Assembly (NCBI GenBank): GCA_964544695.1
Contig: CAZJDB010000091.1
Coordinates: forward strand, 1 to 46,804
Direction of reading: 5' to 3'
Source: Dinghuibacter sp964544695
Lineage (GTDB): Bacteria; Bacteroidota; Bacteroidia; Chitinophagales; Chitinophagaceae
DNA: 46,804 nucleotides
The notes beneath the pieces were generated by a model. The model was not told where the DNA came from, made no database searches, and was given only the letters and a program-made list of their open reading frames with translations. Positions within the stretch are counted from its first letter, which is position 1. Each line of letters begins with the position of its first letter. Shown piece after piece: positions 26,517 to 33,863 of this stretch. The position numbers and the translations under genes were made by a program.

Positions 26517-27205
26517 TGCCCCTAAGCGAATCCATCCTGCATTTCCTGAAGGGGCTGTCGTGGAAAGGTCCTTTGCCCAAGGGCGTCGAAGTGCTTCGCC
26601 CCTTTTCCGATCCGGAAGTGATGACCATTTGCACTGCCTTTTACCGGAAATATTATCCCGACGAGGGCACCCGCATCCTCCTGATCGGGATCAATCCGGG
26701 ACGCCACGGGGCCGGGCTCACGGGCATACCATTCACGGATCCCATCAGGCTCGCTGAGGTCTGCGGCATCCCCAATCCCTGGCCAAAGAAGCGTGAGCTT
26801 TCCTCGGTCTTTATCTATGATATGATCGACGCATTCGGCGGTGCGGAAGCCTTCTACCGTCAATTCTATTTCACGGCCGTAAGCCCCCTTGGATTTACGG
26901 CCCAGGGAAAGAACCTGAACTACTACGACAATGCCCGCCTGCGGGAAAGCCTGGAGCCCCACACTGTCCGATGGTTCAGGCAGCAGCTCGCCTGGGGCCT
27001 TAGAACGGATGTGGCCTTTTGCCTGGGCGGAGGGGAAAACCACAAGTACCTGGACGGGCTCAATCAGCGCCACGGGCTCTTTTCCCGTATTGTCGCCCTG
27101 CCGCACCCGAGGTACATTATGCAATACCGCCTCAAACAAAAGGACGCCTACATCCAGGAGTACCTGTCCAATTTTAAAGTATATTGCACGCCCAAAATTG
27201 AATGA
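26516..27205 (+). CDS. SMUG2-like uracil-DNA glycosylase superfamily protein (DUF4918)
   Basis: A 229-residue protein of the uracil-DNA glycosylase fold. Motif 1 is LLIGINPGRHGAGLTGIPFTDP, the GINPG-type active-site loop of the SMUG/MUG branch. The motif 2 equivalent is LPHPRYIMQYRLK, where the His-Pro-x-Arg segment contacts DNA. Between them FTAVSPLGFTAQGKNLNYYD matches the DUF4918/SMUG2 group. Members excise uracil or deaminated bases, starting base-excision repair, whose gap is filled by DNA polymerase I; that fits its place in the polA operon. The start at 26516 overlaps the previous TGA by one base; the stop overlaps the next start as ATGA. Family call good, substrate inferred. Confidence 0.85.
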   Translation: MPLSESILHFLKGLSWKGPLPKGVEVLRPFSDPEVMTICTAFYRKYYPDEGTRILLIGINPGRHGAGLTGIPFTDPIRLAEVCGIPNPWPKKRELSSVFIYDMIDAFGGAEAFYRQFYFTAVSPLGFTAQGKNLNYYDNARLRESLEPHTVRWFRQQLAWGLRTDVAFCLGGGENHKYLDGLNQRHGLFSRIVALPHPRYIMQYRLKQKDAYIQEYLSNFKVYCTPKIE

Positions 27206-27918
27206 ACATGGAGTACAACAAGATAATTGCCATCACCGGACTTGGTGGCCTTTTCGAAATGATGAGCAGCAAGTCGGACGGGGCTATTGTACGCTCCCTT
27301 GAGGACCATCAGACGAAGTTCGTGTCTTCCCGCGTCCATAATTTTTCCCATCTTGAAAGCATCGAAGTGTACACCACCCGGGAAAACATCAATCTTGTGG
27401 ACCTGTTTAAAGCCATAGAAAACGGAGGCCAGGCCCTTCCTGATGATAAGGATGCGGGCGCCGTCAGAACGTTTTTTGAAAAGGTATACCCCGAACTGGA
27501 CTTCAATCGCATTTACAACAGCGACATGAAGAAGATGATCAAATGGTATAACCAATTGGCCAGCAATAATGTAGAAATAAAGCTTTCGGAGCCCGCCGAA
27601 GAAGGGGCACTCCCCGCGCCCGAGGTAGAAGAGGCGTTGCCCGCACCCCCCGTCGAGGGAGCGCTCCCAGCGCCCAAAAAGGCGGCGAAGCCCGCGGCTG
27701 AGAAGACACCCCCGGCCAAGGCGGAAGCGCCCGCAAAACCCACTGCGGCGCCGGCCGCCAAACCCGCCGCCAAGGCCCCCGCAGCCGCACCCGCGAAAAC
27801 GGCACCCGCGAAAACGGCACCCGCGAAAGCAGCGCCTTCAAAAGCCGCCCCTGCCAAAAAGGACGCCCCGAAAAAAGCCGACAAACCAGCCGATAAGAAA
27901 ACACCTAAGAAAAAATAA
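27202..27918 (+). CDS. DUF5606 domain protein with Ala/Pro/Lys-rich histone-H1-like tail
   Basis: A 238-residue protein in two parts. Residues about 1-130 match the Bacteroidetes DUF5606 domain: YNKIIAITGLGGLFEMMSSK, GAIVRSLEDHQTKFVSSRV, then FFEKVYPELDFNRIYNSDMKKMIKWY. Residues about 133-238 are disordered and low-complexity. First comes an acidic stretch with repeats such as EEALPAPPVEGALPAPK, then a strongly basic AKTAPAKTAPAKAAPSKAAP tail ending TPKKK, like bacterial histone-H1-like proteins and AlgP. Such tails bind DNA or RNA nonspecifically. Its function is unknown; its place between a uracil-DNA glycosylase and a peptidase gene in the polA operon makes nucleic-acid association plausible. 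ATGA overlap upstream, TAATG overlap downstream. Confidence 0.88.
   Translation: MNMEYNKIIAITGLGGLFEMMSSKSDGAIVRSLEDHQTKFVSSRVHNFSHLESIEVYTTRENINLVDLFKAIENGGQALPDDKDAGAVRTFFEKVYPELDFNRIYNSDMKKMIKWYNQLASNNVEIKLSEPAEEGALPAPEVEEALPAPPVEGALPAPKKAAKPAAEKTPPAKAEAPAKPTAAPAAKPAAKAPAAAPAKTAPAKTAPAKAAPSKAAPAKKDAPKKADKPADKKTPKKK
27787..27831 (+). repeat. Three tandem 15-bp repeats coding the PAKTA tail unit
   Basis: GCACCCGCGAAAACG occurs twice in perfect tandem, followed by a third copy with its last bases changed (AAAGCA). The repeats encode consecutive APAKT units inside the DUF5606 protein tail and could expand or contract by slippage without changing frame. Confidence 0.85.
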
Positions 27919-29642
27919 TGACCTACACTGCGGACATTCACAAGCTCCCCCGGCACTATTTGCCGGAGGACTATGTCGTAACGACCTGGGAAAGCCTGGA
28001 ACCCTACTTCAGAGATCTCCTCGAAAGACCTTTAAACACAAAGCCTGACCTGGAACATTGGCTCAGGGACATGAGTGAGCTGGATGCTGTCGTCAGCGAA
28101 GATTCCAGCTGGAGGCAAATCCGGATGACGTGCGATACCGAGAACAAAACCCTGGAGGAAGCCTTCGTTTATTTTTGCATGGAGATACAGCCCCATCTCC
28201 AATCATTTGCCGACCGCCTGAACCGGAAATTCATCGAATCTCCCTTCACCGATGGGCTGGATCAGGATCTTTATTTCACCTACCTGCGCAATGTGCGCAA
28301 AAGCATCGACCTTTTCCGGGAGTCGAACATCCCCATCAGCAGCGAGCTGAATGTACTCCAACAGCAATATGGATCCATTTCGGGGAAAATGACCGTCCTG
28401 CTCGAAGGCCAGGAATTTACCTTGCAGCAGGCTGCGAAATTTCTTGAAAAACCGGACAGGGACCTGAGGGAAAAGGCTTACCGCGTCATCAATGAAAGGC
28501 GTTTGCAAGACAAGGAACCACTGGATCAGCTCTATTCAACCCTCATCCGCAAGCGTCATCAAATGGCGGTCAATGCGGGCTATGACAACTATAGGGATTA
28601 CCGCTTCGTCGAACTCGGCCGTTTCGATTATACCAAGGAAGATTGTTTCCGCTTCCATGACGCGGTAAGGCAACACATCCTTCCCCTGGTGGCCAGGATT
28701 TACGAACGCCAGAAAAGCCGGCTGGGCCTTGATACCCTGAGACCCTGGGATACTGAAGCCGTGCCGGAAGGAGAAGAACCTTTGCATCCGTTTAAAGACG
28801 GAGAAGAATTACTACAAAAATCGGAACGCTGCCTGGATGCCCTGAATCCGTTTTTCGGAGATTGTCTCCGAAAGATGCGTTCGCTCGGTCACCTGGACCT
28901 GGACAGCCGGAAAGGGAAAGCGCCCGGGGGTTACAACTGTCCCCTTGCTGAAAGCGGAGCGCCATTTATTTTCATGAATGCGGCCGGACAGATGCACGAT
29001 GTAGTAACCATGGTACACGAAGGCGGCCACGCCATCCATTCCTTCCTTTCCCATTCCCTCCAACTCTCCGCATTCAAGGAATATCCGATGGAGATCGCTG
29101 AAGTCGCCAGTATGTCCATGGAGTTATTCAGCATGGAACACTGGGGTACTTTTTACGACAAGCCCGAAGCGCTCAAAAGGGCCAGGATACTACAATTGGA
29201 GCGGGTTATTACGATATTCCCCTGGATTGCTACGATTGATAAATTCCAGCACTGGATATACGAAAACCCCATGCATTCCTCCGAGGAAAGGCAGGCAGCT
29301 TGGTTAACCATACTAAGTGAATTTACGGTAGGCGTGGTGGACTTTAGCGGGTTGGAAAACTACAGGGCATACAACTGGCAACGTCAACTGCACCTGTACG
29401 AAGTGCCCTTTTACTACATCGAGTACGGCATCGCCCAGTTGGGCGCCATCGGGATGTGGAAGCAGTTTCGGGAAAACTCGGGTAAAGCGCTGGACAATTA
29501 TATTCAGGCACTTAGCCTGGGGGGGACCCGTACCTTACCTGAACTTTTCGCCTCAGCAGGACTCCAATTCGACTTTTCTTCAAAACATATAGAAAGTTTA
29601 ATTGAATTTGTTCAAAAAGAATTAGTAAAATTGTATTCGTAA
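27918..29642 (+). CDS. M3 family oligoendopeptidase (PepF/thimet oligopeptidase-like)
   Basis: A 574-residue cytosolic zinc metallopeptidase that trims short peptides. The zinc motif is MVHEGGHAIHSFL (HExxH, about residue 367). The third ligand Glu is in EIAEVASMSMELF about 28 residues later, as in the M3 family. The conserved C-terminal YYIEYGIAQLGAIGMW provides the substrate-contacting Tyr residues. There is no signal peptide. The length matches the M3 oligoendopeptidase group common in Bacteroidetes. It is the last gene of the polA operon: its ATG overlaps the preceding stop (TAATG), and a strong terminator follows 22 nt after its stop. Confidence 0.95.
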   Translation: MTYTADIHKLPRHYLPEDYVVTTWESLEPYFRDLLERPLNTKPDLEHWLRDMSELDAVVSEDSSWRQIRMTCDTENKTLEEAFVYFCMEIQPHLQSFADRLNRKFIESPFTDGLDQDLYFTYLRNVRKSIDLFRESNIPISSELNVLQQQYGSISGKMTVLLEGQEFTLQQAAKFLEKPDRDLREKAYRVINERRLQDKEPLDQLYSTLIRKRHQMAVNAGYDNYRDYRFVELGRFDYTKEDCFRFHDAVRQHILPLVARIYERQKSRLGLDTLRPWDTEAVPEGEEPLHPFKDGEELLQKSERCLDALNPFFGDCLRKMRSLGHLDLDSRKGKAPGGYNCPLAESGAPFIFMNAAGQMHDVVTMVHEGGHAIHSFLSHSLQLSAFKEYPMEIAEVASMSMELFSMEHWGTFYDKPEALKRARILQLERVITIFPWIATIDKFQHWIYENPMHSSEERQAAWLTILSEFTVGVVDFSGLENYRAYNWQRQLHLYEVPFYYIEYGIAQLGAIGMWKQFRENSGKALDNYIQALSLGGTRTLPELFASAGLQFDFSSKHIESLIEFVQKELVKLYS

Positions 29643-29664
29643 ACTAATCAGAGCCTTAACCAAA

Positions 29665-29698
29665 GTCCCGGCGTTTCCACGCCGGGGCTATTTTTTTT
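29665..29698 (+). terminator. Rho-independent terminator of the polA-pepF operon
   Basis: CCCGGCG and CGCCGGG form a GC-rich 7-bp stem with a 6-nt loop, followed by eight T residues. Confidence 0.92.
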
Positions 29699-29757
29699 GT
29701 GACACGCCGCAGGCCCGGCGCCCGTAAGGTTCCCGCCGGTCCTGAGGACTCCTGCCG

Positions 29758-30360
29758 CTACTCCAGGAGTTTGTGTATATCTTTCCCCAATTTGGCCAGT
29801 TCCTTTTGACTTAGTCCATCGTAAATTCCCCTTACCCTGCCATCTTGATCAACGAGGGCCAACAATTGGGTATGGATGAATTGCTGATCGATGCTTTGGC
29901 GATTGTTGTTTTCGTCATCCAGGAGAAAACTTTCCCTGGCCGCGCGGTAAAGCGACTCTTTAGGGCCAGTGAGAAAAAGCCAATTCCCGCCCGCGCCCAG
30001 GGAATCCGCATAGTGTTTCATTCTTCCCACCGTGTCCCTGTCGGGATCGGACGTGCAGGAAACCATTTGAAAGTTGGGGGTCGAACGGAGAGAATCATAG
30101 ATGTCCGTTCTCAAATTCGTATTCATCCGTGGACAGATGCCGGGACACGTAGTGAAGAAAAATGAAACCACGGAGACTTTTCCCAGCAGGTCCTTATCCG
30201 AAATGGAATCTCCCATTTGGTCGACCAAATGGAAAGGTTTCACATACGATAACACGGGAAGCTTGACCTTCCAGTCGTCTGTTCCTGCGAAAAGCGCGAT
30301 GTAAAAGATTACCAGGAAAACAACCGCACCGATACCGTAATAGAGAATCCGCTTTTTCAT
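29758..30360 (-). CDS. SCO1/SenC family copper chaperone (first copy)
   Basis: A 200-residue membrane-anchored thioredoxin-fold protein that binds copper and delivers it to, or reduces, the CuA site of cytochrome c oxidase. One N-terminal membrane segment (about 5-25) places the domain in the periplasm. Copper ligands are present: the CPGIC pair in FFFTTCPGICPRMNTNL and the His in FIHTQLLALVDQDGRV. It follows the DUF1080 gene by 30 nt on the same strand, next to a c-type cytochrome gene rather than the oxidase genes; a second Sco lies in the oxidase cluster at 41802. TACATTTA, one base off the TAnnTTTG promoter element, lies 4 nt before its start, so it may also be transcribed alone. Confidence 0.93.
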   Translation of the reverse strand: MKKRILYYGIGAVVFLVIFYIALFAGTDDWKVKLPVLSYVKPFHLVDQMGDSISDKDLLGKVSVVSFFFTTCPGICPRMNTNLRTDIYDSLRSTPNFQMVSCTSDPDRDTVGRMKHYADSLGAGGNWLFLTGPKESLYRAARESFLLDDENNNRQSIDQQFIHTQLLALVDQDGRVRGIYDGLSQKELAKLGKDIHKLLE

Positions 30361-30390
30361 GCCCTAAATGTACGGCGGCGCCGCAACAAT

Positions 30391-31080
30391 TTATAACTCC
30401 TTGATTTGTATATCCTTAAAGAAAACACCCTCATCACCGCCATGATCCTGGAGGGATATGTGCCCCTTGTGGTAGATGGCAAACCCGGGATATTGAGCAA
30501 ATTTGCTTTTGGCGACCATCGCTTTCCAATCGTCATCCCACAGGGTGGTTTCCACTACCTCGACACCATTGAGGTACATTTTGAGCTTGTCGTTCTTCAA
30601 GTGGATTTCCACCTGGTTCCATTCGCCCACGGCTTTTACCGTTTGCACTTTGCAGGGGATCAGGTCGTACAGGTCGCCCGCCCGGTGCTTGAGGTACTTT
30701 CCATCGGGATGCCCCTCGTTGTCCAATATCTGCATTTCTGGGCCCGTATCATAGGTTTCCTTGTACTTGCTGGTATCCTCGTGCACCAGAAACATGATCC
30801 CGCTGTTGGCTCCCTTGGCGACTTTCCATTGAAGCTTCAGGTCGAAATTGTCATATTCTTTGTCTGTCACCAGGTCTCCCCTTCCCGATTTGGATGAGGC
30901 ATCCAGGAAAAGCACACCGTCCTGGGCTTTCCAGGCGCTGCCCGCTGAGGGTTGGCCATAAGTGTGCCAGCCCTGGGTGGTTTTGCCGTCGAAGAGGGCC
31001 TTCCAGTCTCCGGAGGCGGGGCGCCTACCGGCGGACAGGGCGCAAAGCGCGAGCGAGAGCGAGAGGAATGAACGGAGCAT
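30391..31080 (-). CDS. DUF1080 domain protein, putative 3-keto-glycoside hydrolase
   Basis: A 229-residue exported protein: a short hydrophobic signal (FLSLSLALCALSAG) followed by one concanavalin-like jelly-roll domain. Family landmarks are WKALFDGKTTQGWHTYG, GDLVTDKEYDNFDLKLQWK, NSGIMFLVHED, GPEMQILDNEGHPDG, WNQVEIHLKNDKLKMYLNG and a C-terminal GGDEGVFFKDIQIKEL. Recent work assigns some DUF1080 proteins of Bacteroidetes to hydrolysis of 3-keto-disaccharides, after oxidation of the 3-hydroxyl by a Gfo/Idh-type or other dehydrogenase; family-level knowledge, not shown here. The cytochrome gene lies 7 nt upstream and Sco 30 nt downstream, suggesting a periplasmic redox-linked role. No dehydrogenase gene lies nearby. 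Confidence 0.9.
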   Translation of the reverse strand: MLRSFLSLSLALCALSAGRRPASGDWKALFDGKTTQGWHTYGQPSAGSAWKAQDGVLFLDASSKSGRGDLVTDKEYDNFDLKLQWKVAKGANSGIMFLVHEDTSKYKETYDTGPEMQILDNEGHPDGKYLKHRAGDLYDLIPCKVQTVKAVGEWNQVEIHLKNDKLKMYLNGVEVVETTLWDDDWKAMVAKSKFAQYPGFAIYHKGHISLQDHGGDEGVFFKDIQIKEL

Positions 31081-31087
31081 AATAAAT

Positions 31088-31501
31088 TTATTGCTTGTAA
31101 GAAAGAATGTACTTGACCAACTCCTCAGCGTCTTTTTCGGAAAGGCCCGTATGGGGCGTCATAGGCACAGTTCCGAAACTGCCGCTGCCCCCCGAAATGA
31201 CCTTCTTGGCAAGGTGCTCGACCGTACCCGGCTTCGTGGAATCATAGCGCGCGGCAATCATGACGAAGGAGGGTCCTGTGGAGGGATTTTCGGGAGTGTG
31301 GCACGTTTTGCAATCCTGGGTCAACATAAGGGCGTAGCCAGGATGGCCTGTGTGCTCCGTTCCCGCGGAAGACGACACCGTAGAAGAATCCTGCGGCTTC
31401 GGCACGTTTGAGCTGGTATCTGGTGAGGATTTGCCATTCCCCGGGCCACTGCCACAGGCAGCCAGAAATAGTATGGCCGCAAGTCCCATCGATCGTATCA
31501 T
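31088..31501 (-). CDS. Lipoprotein c-type cytochrome
   Basis: A 137-residue class I cytochrome c. The type II signal peptide ends at LFLAAC (Cys16), so it is a lipoprotein exposed to the periplasm. A Ser/Thr/Pro-rich linker follows, then the heme site CKTCH (residues 64-68) and a distal axial Met in FGTVPMTPHTGLSEKDAEELVKYILS. The fold resembles the small cytochromes fused to, or encoded beside, sugar dehydrogenases in Bacteroidetes. It is the first gene of the minus-strand unit with DUF1080 and Sco. It is divergent from the TIM-barrel gene, with only 39 bp between start codons, so the promoters must overlap. Confidence 0.93.
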   Translation of the reverse strand: MIRSMGLAAILFLAACGSGPGNGKSSPDTSSNVPKPQDSSTVSSSAGTEHTGHPGYALMLTQDCKTCHTPENPSTGPSFVMIAARYDSTKPGTVEHLAKKVISGGSGSFGTVPMTPHTGLSEKDAEELVKYILSYKQ

Positions 31502-31540
31502 ATTTTTGATTTTCGGCCTACAAGTTACTAAATTTATCCA

Positions 31541-32410
31541 ATGGGGTATTCTCGCAGACAGGCCGTAAAAAATATATTAATGACCACTGCCGGCGTCGGC
31601 GCCCTTGGGACAAGGGCATTCAGCAGCCCCCACGAAAAAGGAGGCCTGAAAGGTAACATCAACCACTCCGTTTGCTACTGGATATACAAGGACATCCCCC
31701 TGGACCAGTTCTGCGGGAACCTCAGGGAAATCGGCCTGAGCGCCATCGACCTCCTTGGACCCAAGGAATGGCCCATAATCCAGCAGCATGGCATTAGTTG
31801 CGCCATGTGCAATGGGGCCGAGTTGGGTCTGTATGAGGGCTTCAACCACACCGAATACCATGACATCCTGATCAAGAACTATACCGAGTGGATCCCCCTG
31901 GTGGCGAAAGCCGGGTATCAAAACCTGATTTGCTTCAGTGGGGCGCGTAAAGGGATGGATGACGAAACGGGATTGCGGAATTGCATGACCGGCCTCCAAA
32001 ATATCCTGCCTCTCGCGGAAAAGCACGGCGTTATCCTGACCATGGAACTCCTCAACAGCAAAATCGACCACAAGGATTATATGTGCGACCATACCGCCTG
32101 GGGAGTGGAGCTTTGTAAGCGGGTCGGTTCAAATAACCTCAAACTCCTCTACGACATCTATCATATGCAGATCGATGAAGGGGACGTTATCCGTACTATC
32201 CGCGAAAACCACGAGTATATCGCCCACTTCCATACCGGAGGCGTTCCCGGGCGACACGAGATCGACGATACCCAGGAACTGTATTATCCGGCCATTATGC
32301 GGGCCATCGTGGATACGGGCTTCAAGGGTCACGTGGCCCAGGAATTCACGCCCTCCCAACCCGACAAGATCGCTTCCCTCAAGAAATGCATAAATATCTG
32401 CGATGTATAA
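31541..32410 (+). CDS. Exported sugar phosphate isomerase/epimerase-like TIM-barrel protein (hydroxypyruvate isomerase-like)
   Basis: A 289-residue xylose isomerase-like TIM barrel. The N-terminus SRRQAVKNILMTTAGVGALG is a Tat-like signal with the twin arginine, so the folded, metal-loaded enzyme is probably exported. Candidate metal ligands follow the family order: Glu in LTMELLNSK, Asp in LLYDIYHMQ, His in AHFHTGGVPGRHEID and Glu in VAQEFTP. The sequence is closest in look to the Hyi (hydroxypyruvate isomerase) group, but an exported member is more likely to act on a sugar. Its divergent neighbours are a cytochrome c and a DUF1080 hydrolase, consistent with a 3-keto-sugar route. The last 8 nt overlap the next gene. 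Confidence 0.88.
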   Translation: MGYSRRQAVKNILMTTAGVGALGTRAFSSPHEKGGLKGNINHSVCYWIYKDIPLDQFCGNLREIGLSAIDLLGPKEWPIIQQHGISCAMCNGAELGLYEGFNHTEYHDILIKNYTEWIPLVAKAGYQNLICFSGARKGMDDETGLRNCMTGLQNILPLAEKHGVILTMELLNSKIDHKDYMCDHTAWGVELCKRVGSNNLKLLYDIYHMQIDEGDVIRTIRENHEYIAHFHTGGVPGRHEIDDTQELYYPAIMRAIVDTGFKGHVAQEFTPSQPDKIASLKKCINICDV

Positions 32411-32825
32411 ACGTATCATATTGATCGCCCTGGCCCTGATGCCACTGGTAACGATCGCTCAAAACGACGATGCCGCTGCGGTCCACAAGGTCCTGGACGA
32501 CCAGGTCACCTATTGGAACAAGGGTGACGTCGTCACCTTCATGAAGGGCTACTGGAACAATGATTCGGTCATGTTCGTCACCAAGAATGGCCCCGTCTAC
32601 GGCTATCAAACCGTCCTGGCGCACTATAAGAAATCATTCCCGAACAAAGCCGCCATGGGCGACCTGACCTTCAGCGGCCTTATTCTGAAAAGGCTGTCCT
32701 CCGAGTACTATTTCGTGGTAGGCGCTTTCCATCTTAAAGGCACTGCTAACCTGGACGGAAATTTCACGTTGCTGTTCCGGAAAATCGGCGGAGCCTGGAA
32801 GATCATCGTGGACCATTCCTCCTAA
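32403..32825 (+). CDS. Exported DUF4440 (NTF2/SnoaL-like) protein
   Basis: A 140-residue protein with a signal peptide (MYKRIILIALALMPLVTIAQ) and one NTF2-like cone domain: DDAAAVHKVLDDQVTYWNKGDVVTFMKGYW, then FVTKNGPVYGYQTVLAHYKKSFP, ending FRKIGGAWKIIVDHSS, the usual DUF4440 close. Such domains bind small molecules or act as isomerases or dehydratases; no specific activity can be read here. The start overlaps the TIM-barrel gene by 8 nt, so the two are coupled. Its stop overlaps the convergent small membrane gene by 4 nt. Confidence 0.88.
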   Translation: MYKRIILIALALMPLVTIAQNDDAAAVHKVLDDQVTYWNKGDVVTFMKGYWNNDSVMFVTKNGPVYGYQTVLAHYKKSFPNKAAMGDLTFSGLILKRLSSEYYFVVGAFHLKGTANLDGNFTLLFRKIGGAWKIIVDHSS

Positions 32826-33052
32826 AGGCGCCCCCGCCAAAGCTTATAATAGTAATAAAGCAGTGCCGCGAAGCTGAGGATGGCGCCGCAATAATAGAGG
32901 ATATTTTTCCAGGAAAGTCCGTTATCCGCAAAAGCGTATCCCGTCCTGATTCCGGCTATGACCTGGATCAACATCCAAATCAACCCGGCTACCAGCGTGC
33001 GTATGATACGCCACATGAACTTCGTCACCTCTGGCTCTATACCCGACGGCAT
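32822..33052 (-). CDS. Small two-span membrane protein of unknown function
   Basis: A 76-residue protein with two hydrophobic helices (about residues 16-38 and 50-66) joined by a short loop, and a basic C-terminus (YKLWRGRL). No family is recognised. It is supported as a real gene by a TAATG overlap with the upstream GH25 stop, which is typical of translational coupling, and by its plausible membrane topology. It could help anchor or hold the lysozyme-like enzyme in the envelope, but that is inference from position only. Confidence 0.7.
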   Translation of the reverse strand: MPSGIEPEVTKFMWRIIRTLVAGLIWMLIQVIAGIRTGYAFADNGLSWKNILYYCGAILSFAALLYYYYKLWRGRL

Positions 33053-33825
33053 TACTGTATCAATAATTGTTTGAATGCCAAACTATCCCCGATGAAGACA
33101 TCAAAATCGACCCTTGTGTTGATCCCGCTCACGTGTCCGGATTCGCTGTGTTGCCAGAATGCCCATTCTCTGGATATCCTGGGGTGCTCTTCCTGCAAAT
33201 AGTGGGCTACCCACAAGGGGTAACCGTCAAACATCCTGCCCAGGTGTCGATTATAAAAATCCACATAAGTATAAATGATGGGCCGTGTTCCCGTAGTGGT
33301 TTCTACGACGTCCAGCCATTCCCTTACCCTTTCACGCAGTACGGTGTCCCTGACCCCATAAGTATCTTCCACATCCAGCACCGGGGGCATATCCCCGGAT
33401 TGAAGGTCGATCGTCCCCAGGAAATTTTCGGCCTGGGCCCTTCCGCTTTTGGTCGCAAGAAAATAGTGATAGGCCCCGCGTGTCATGCCTGCATCCCTGG
33501 CTTCGTCCCAGTTCCTGCGGAACTGTGCATCCACCTTGCCCAGTCCTTCGGTGGCCTTGATAAACGTAAAATCGAGATGCACCCCCCTTACTTCCATGGA
33601 TTTGACCATATCCCAGTTGATCCTTCCCTGGTGTACGGATACGTCGATTCCATGCATCGAATAATTCACCGGAATTTCGGTCCCGAATTCCTGATATTGT
33701 ATGAACCGGTCCTCCCTGGAAAGCCATAATTGGTAGTTAATATACCCGACAATACCCGCCAGAATCAACCCCAAAAGCCAAAAAACCCATTTCCGGATTT
33801 TGTATTTTTGTTTTCGCTTTGCCAT
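33052..33825 (-). CDS. Membrane-anchored GH25 lysozyme-like muramidase
   Basis: A 257-residue peptidoglycan hydrolase. A basic N-terminus (MAKRKQKYKIRK) and one membrane helix (about 12-32) anchor it in the inner membrane with the catalytic domain outside. The GH25 barrel begins at GIDVSVHQGRINWDMVK, where the first Asp is catalytic. It has TFIKATEGLGKVD, GAYHYFLATKSGRAQAENFL, then PPVLDVED with the catalytic DxE pair, and ends with WQHSESGHVSGINTRVDFDVFIGD. No phage gene is nearby, so it is more likely a cell-wall remodelling enzyme than a lysin. A TAnnTTTG element lies 13 nt upstream of its start, and the small membrane gene follows by TAATG overlap. Confidence 0.93.
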   Translation of the reverse strand: MAKRKQKYKIRKWVFWLLGLILAGIVGYINYQLWLSREDRFIQYQEFGTEIPVNYSMHGIDVSVHQGRINWDMVKSMEVRGVHLDFTFIKATEGLGKVDAQFRRNWDEARDAGMTRGAYHYFLATKSGRAQAENFLGTIDLQSGDMPPVLDVEDTYGVRDTVLRERVREWLDVVETTTGTRPIIYTYVDFYNRHLGRMFDGYPLWVAHYLQEEHPRISREWAFWQHSESGHVSGINTRVDFDVFIGDSLAFKQLLIQ

Positions 33826-33838
33826 ATGCCATTCCCTA

Positions 33839-33846
33839 CAAACCTA
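33839..33846 (-). promoter_or_regulatory. TAnnTTTG promoter element for the GH25 gene
   Basis: On the minus strand TAGGTTTG matches the consensus exactly and lies 13 nt before the GH25 ATG (33825), inside the short divergent region with the alpha/beta hydrolase gene. Confidence 0.5.
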
Positions 33847-33863
33847 CGATTTGTAAGTAAACA

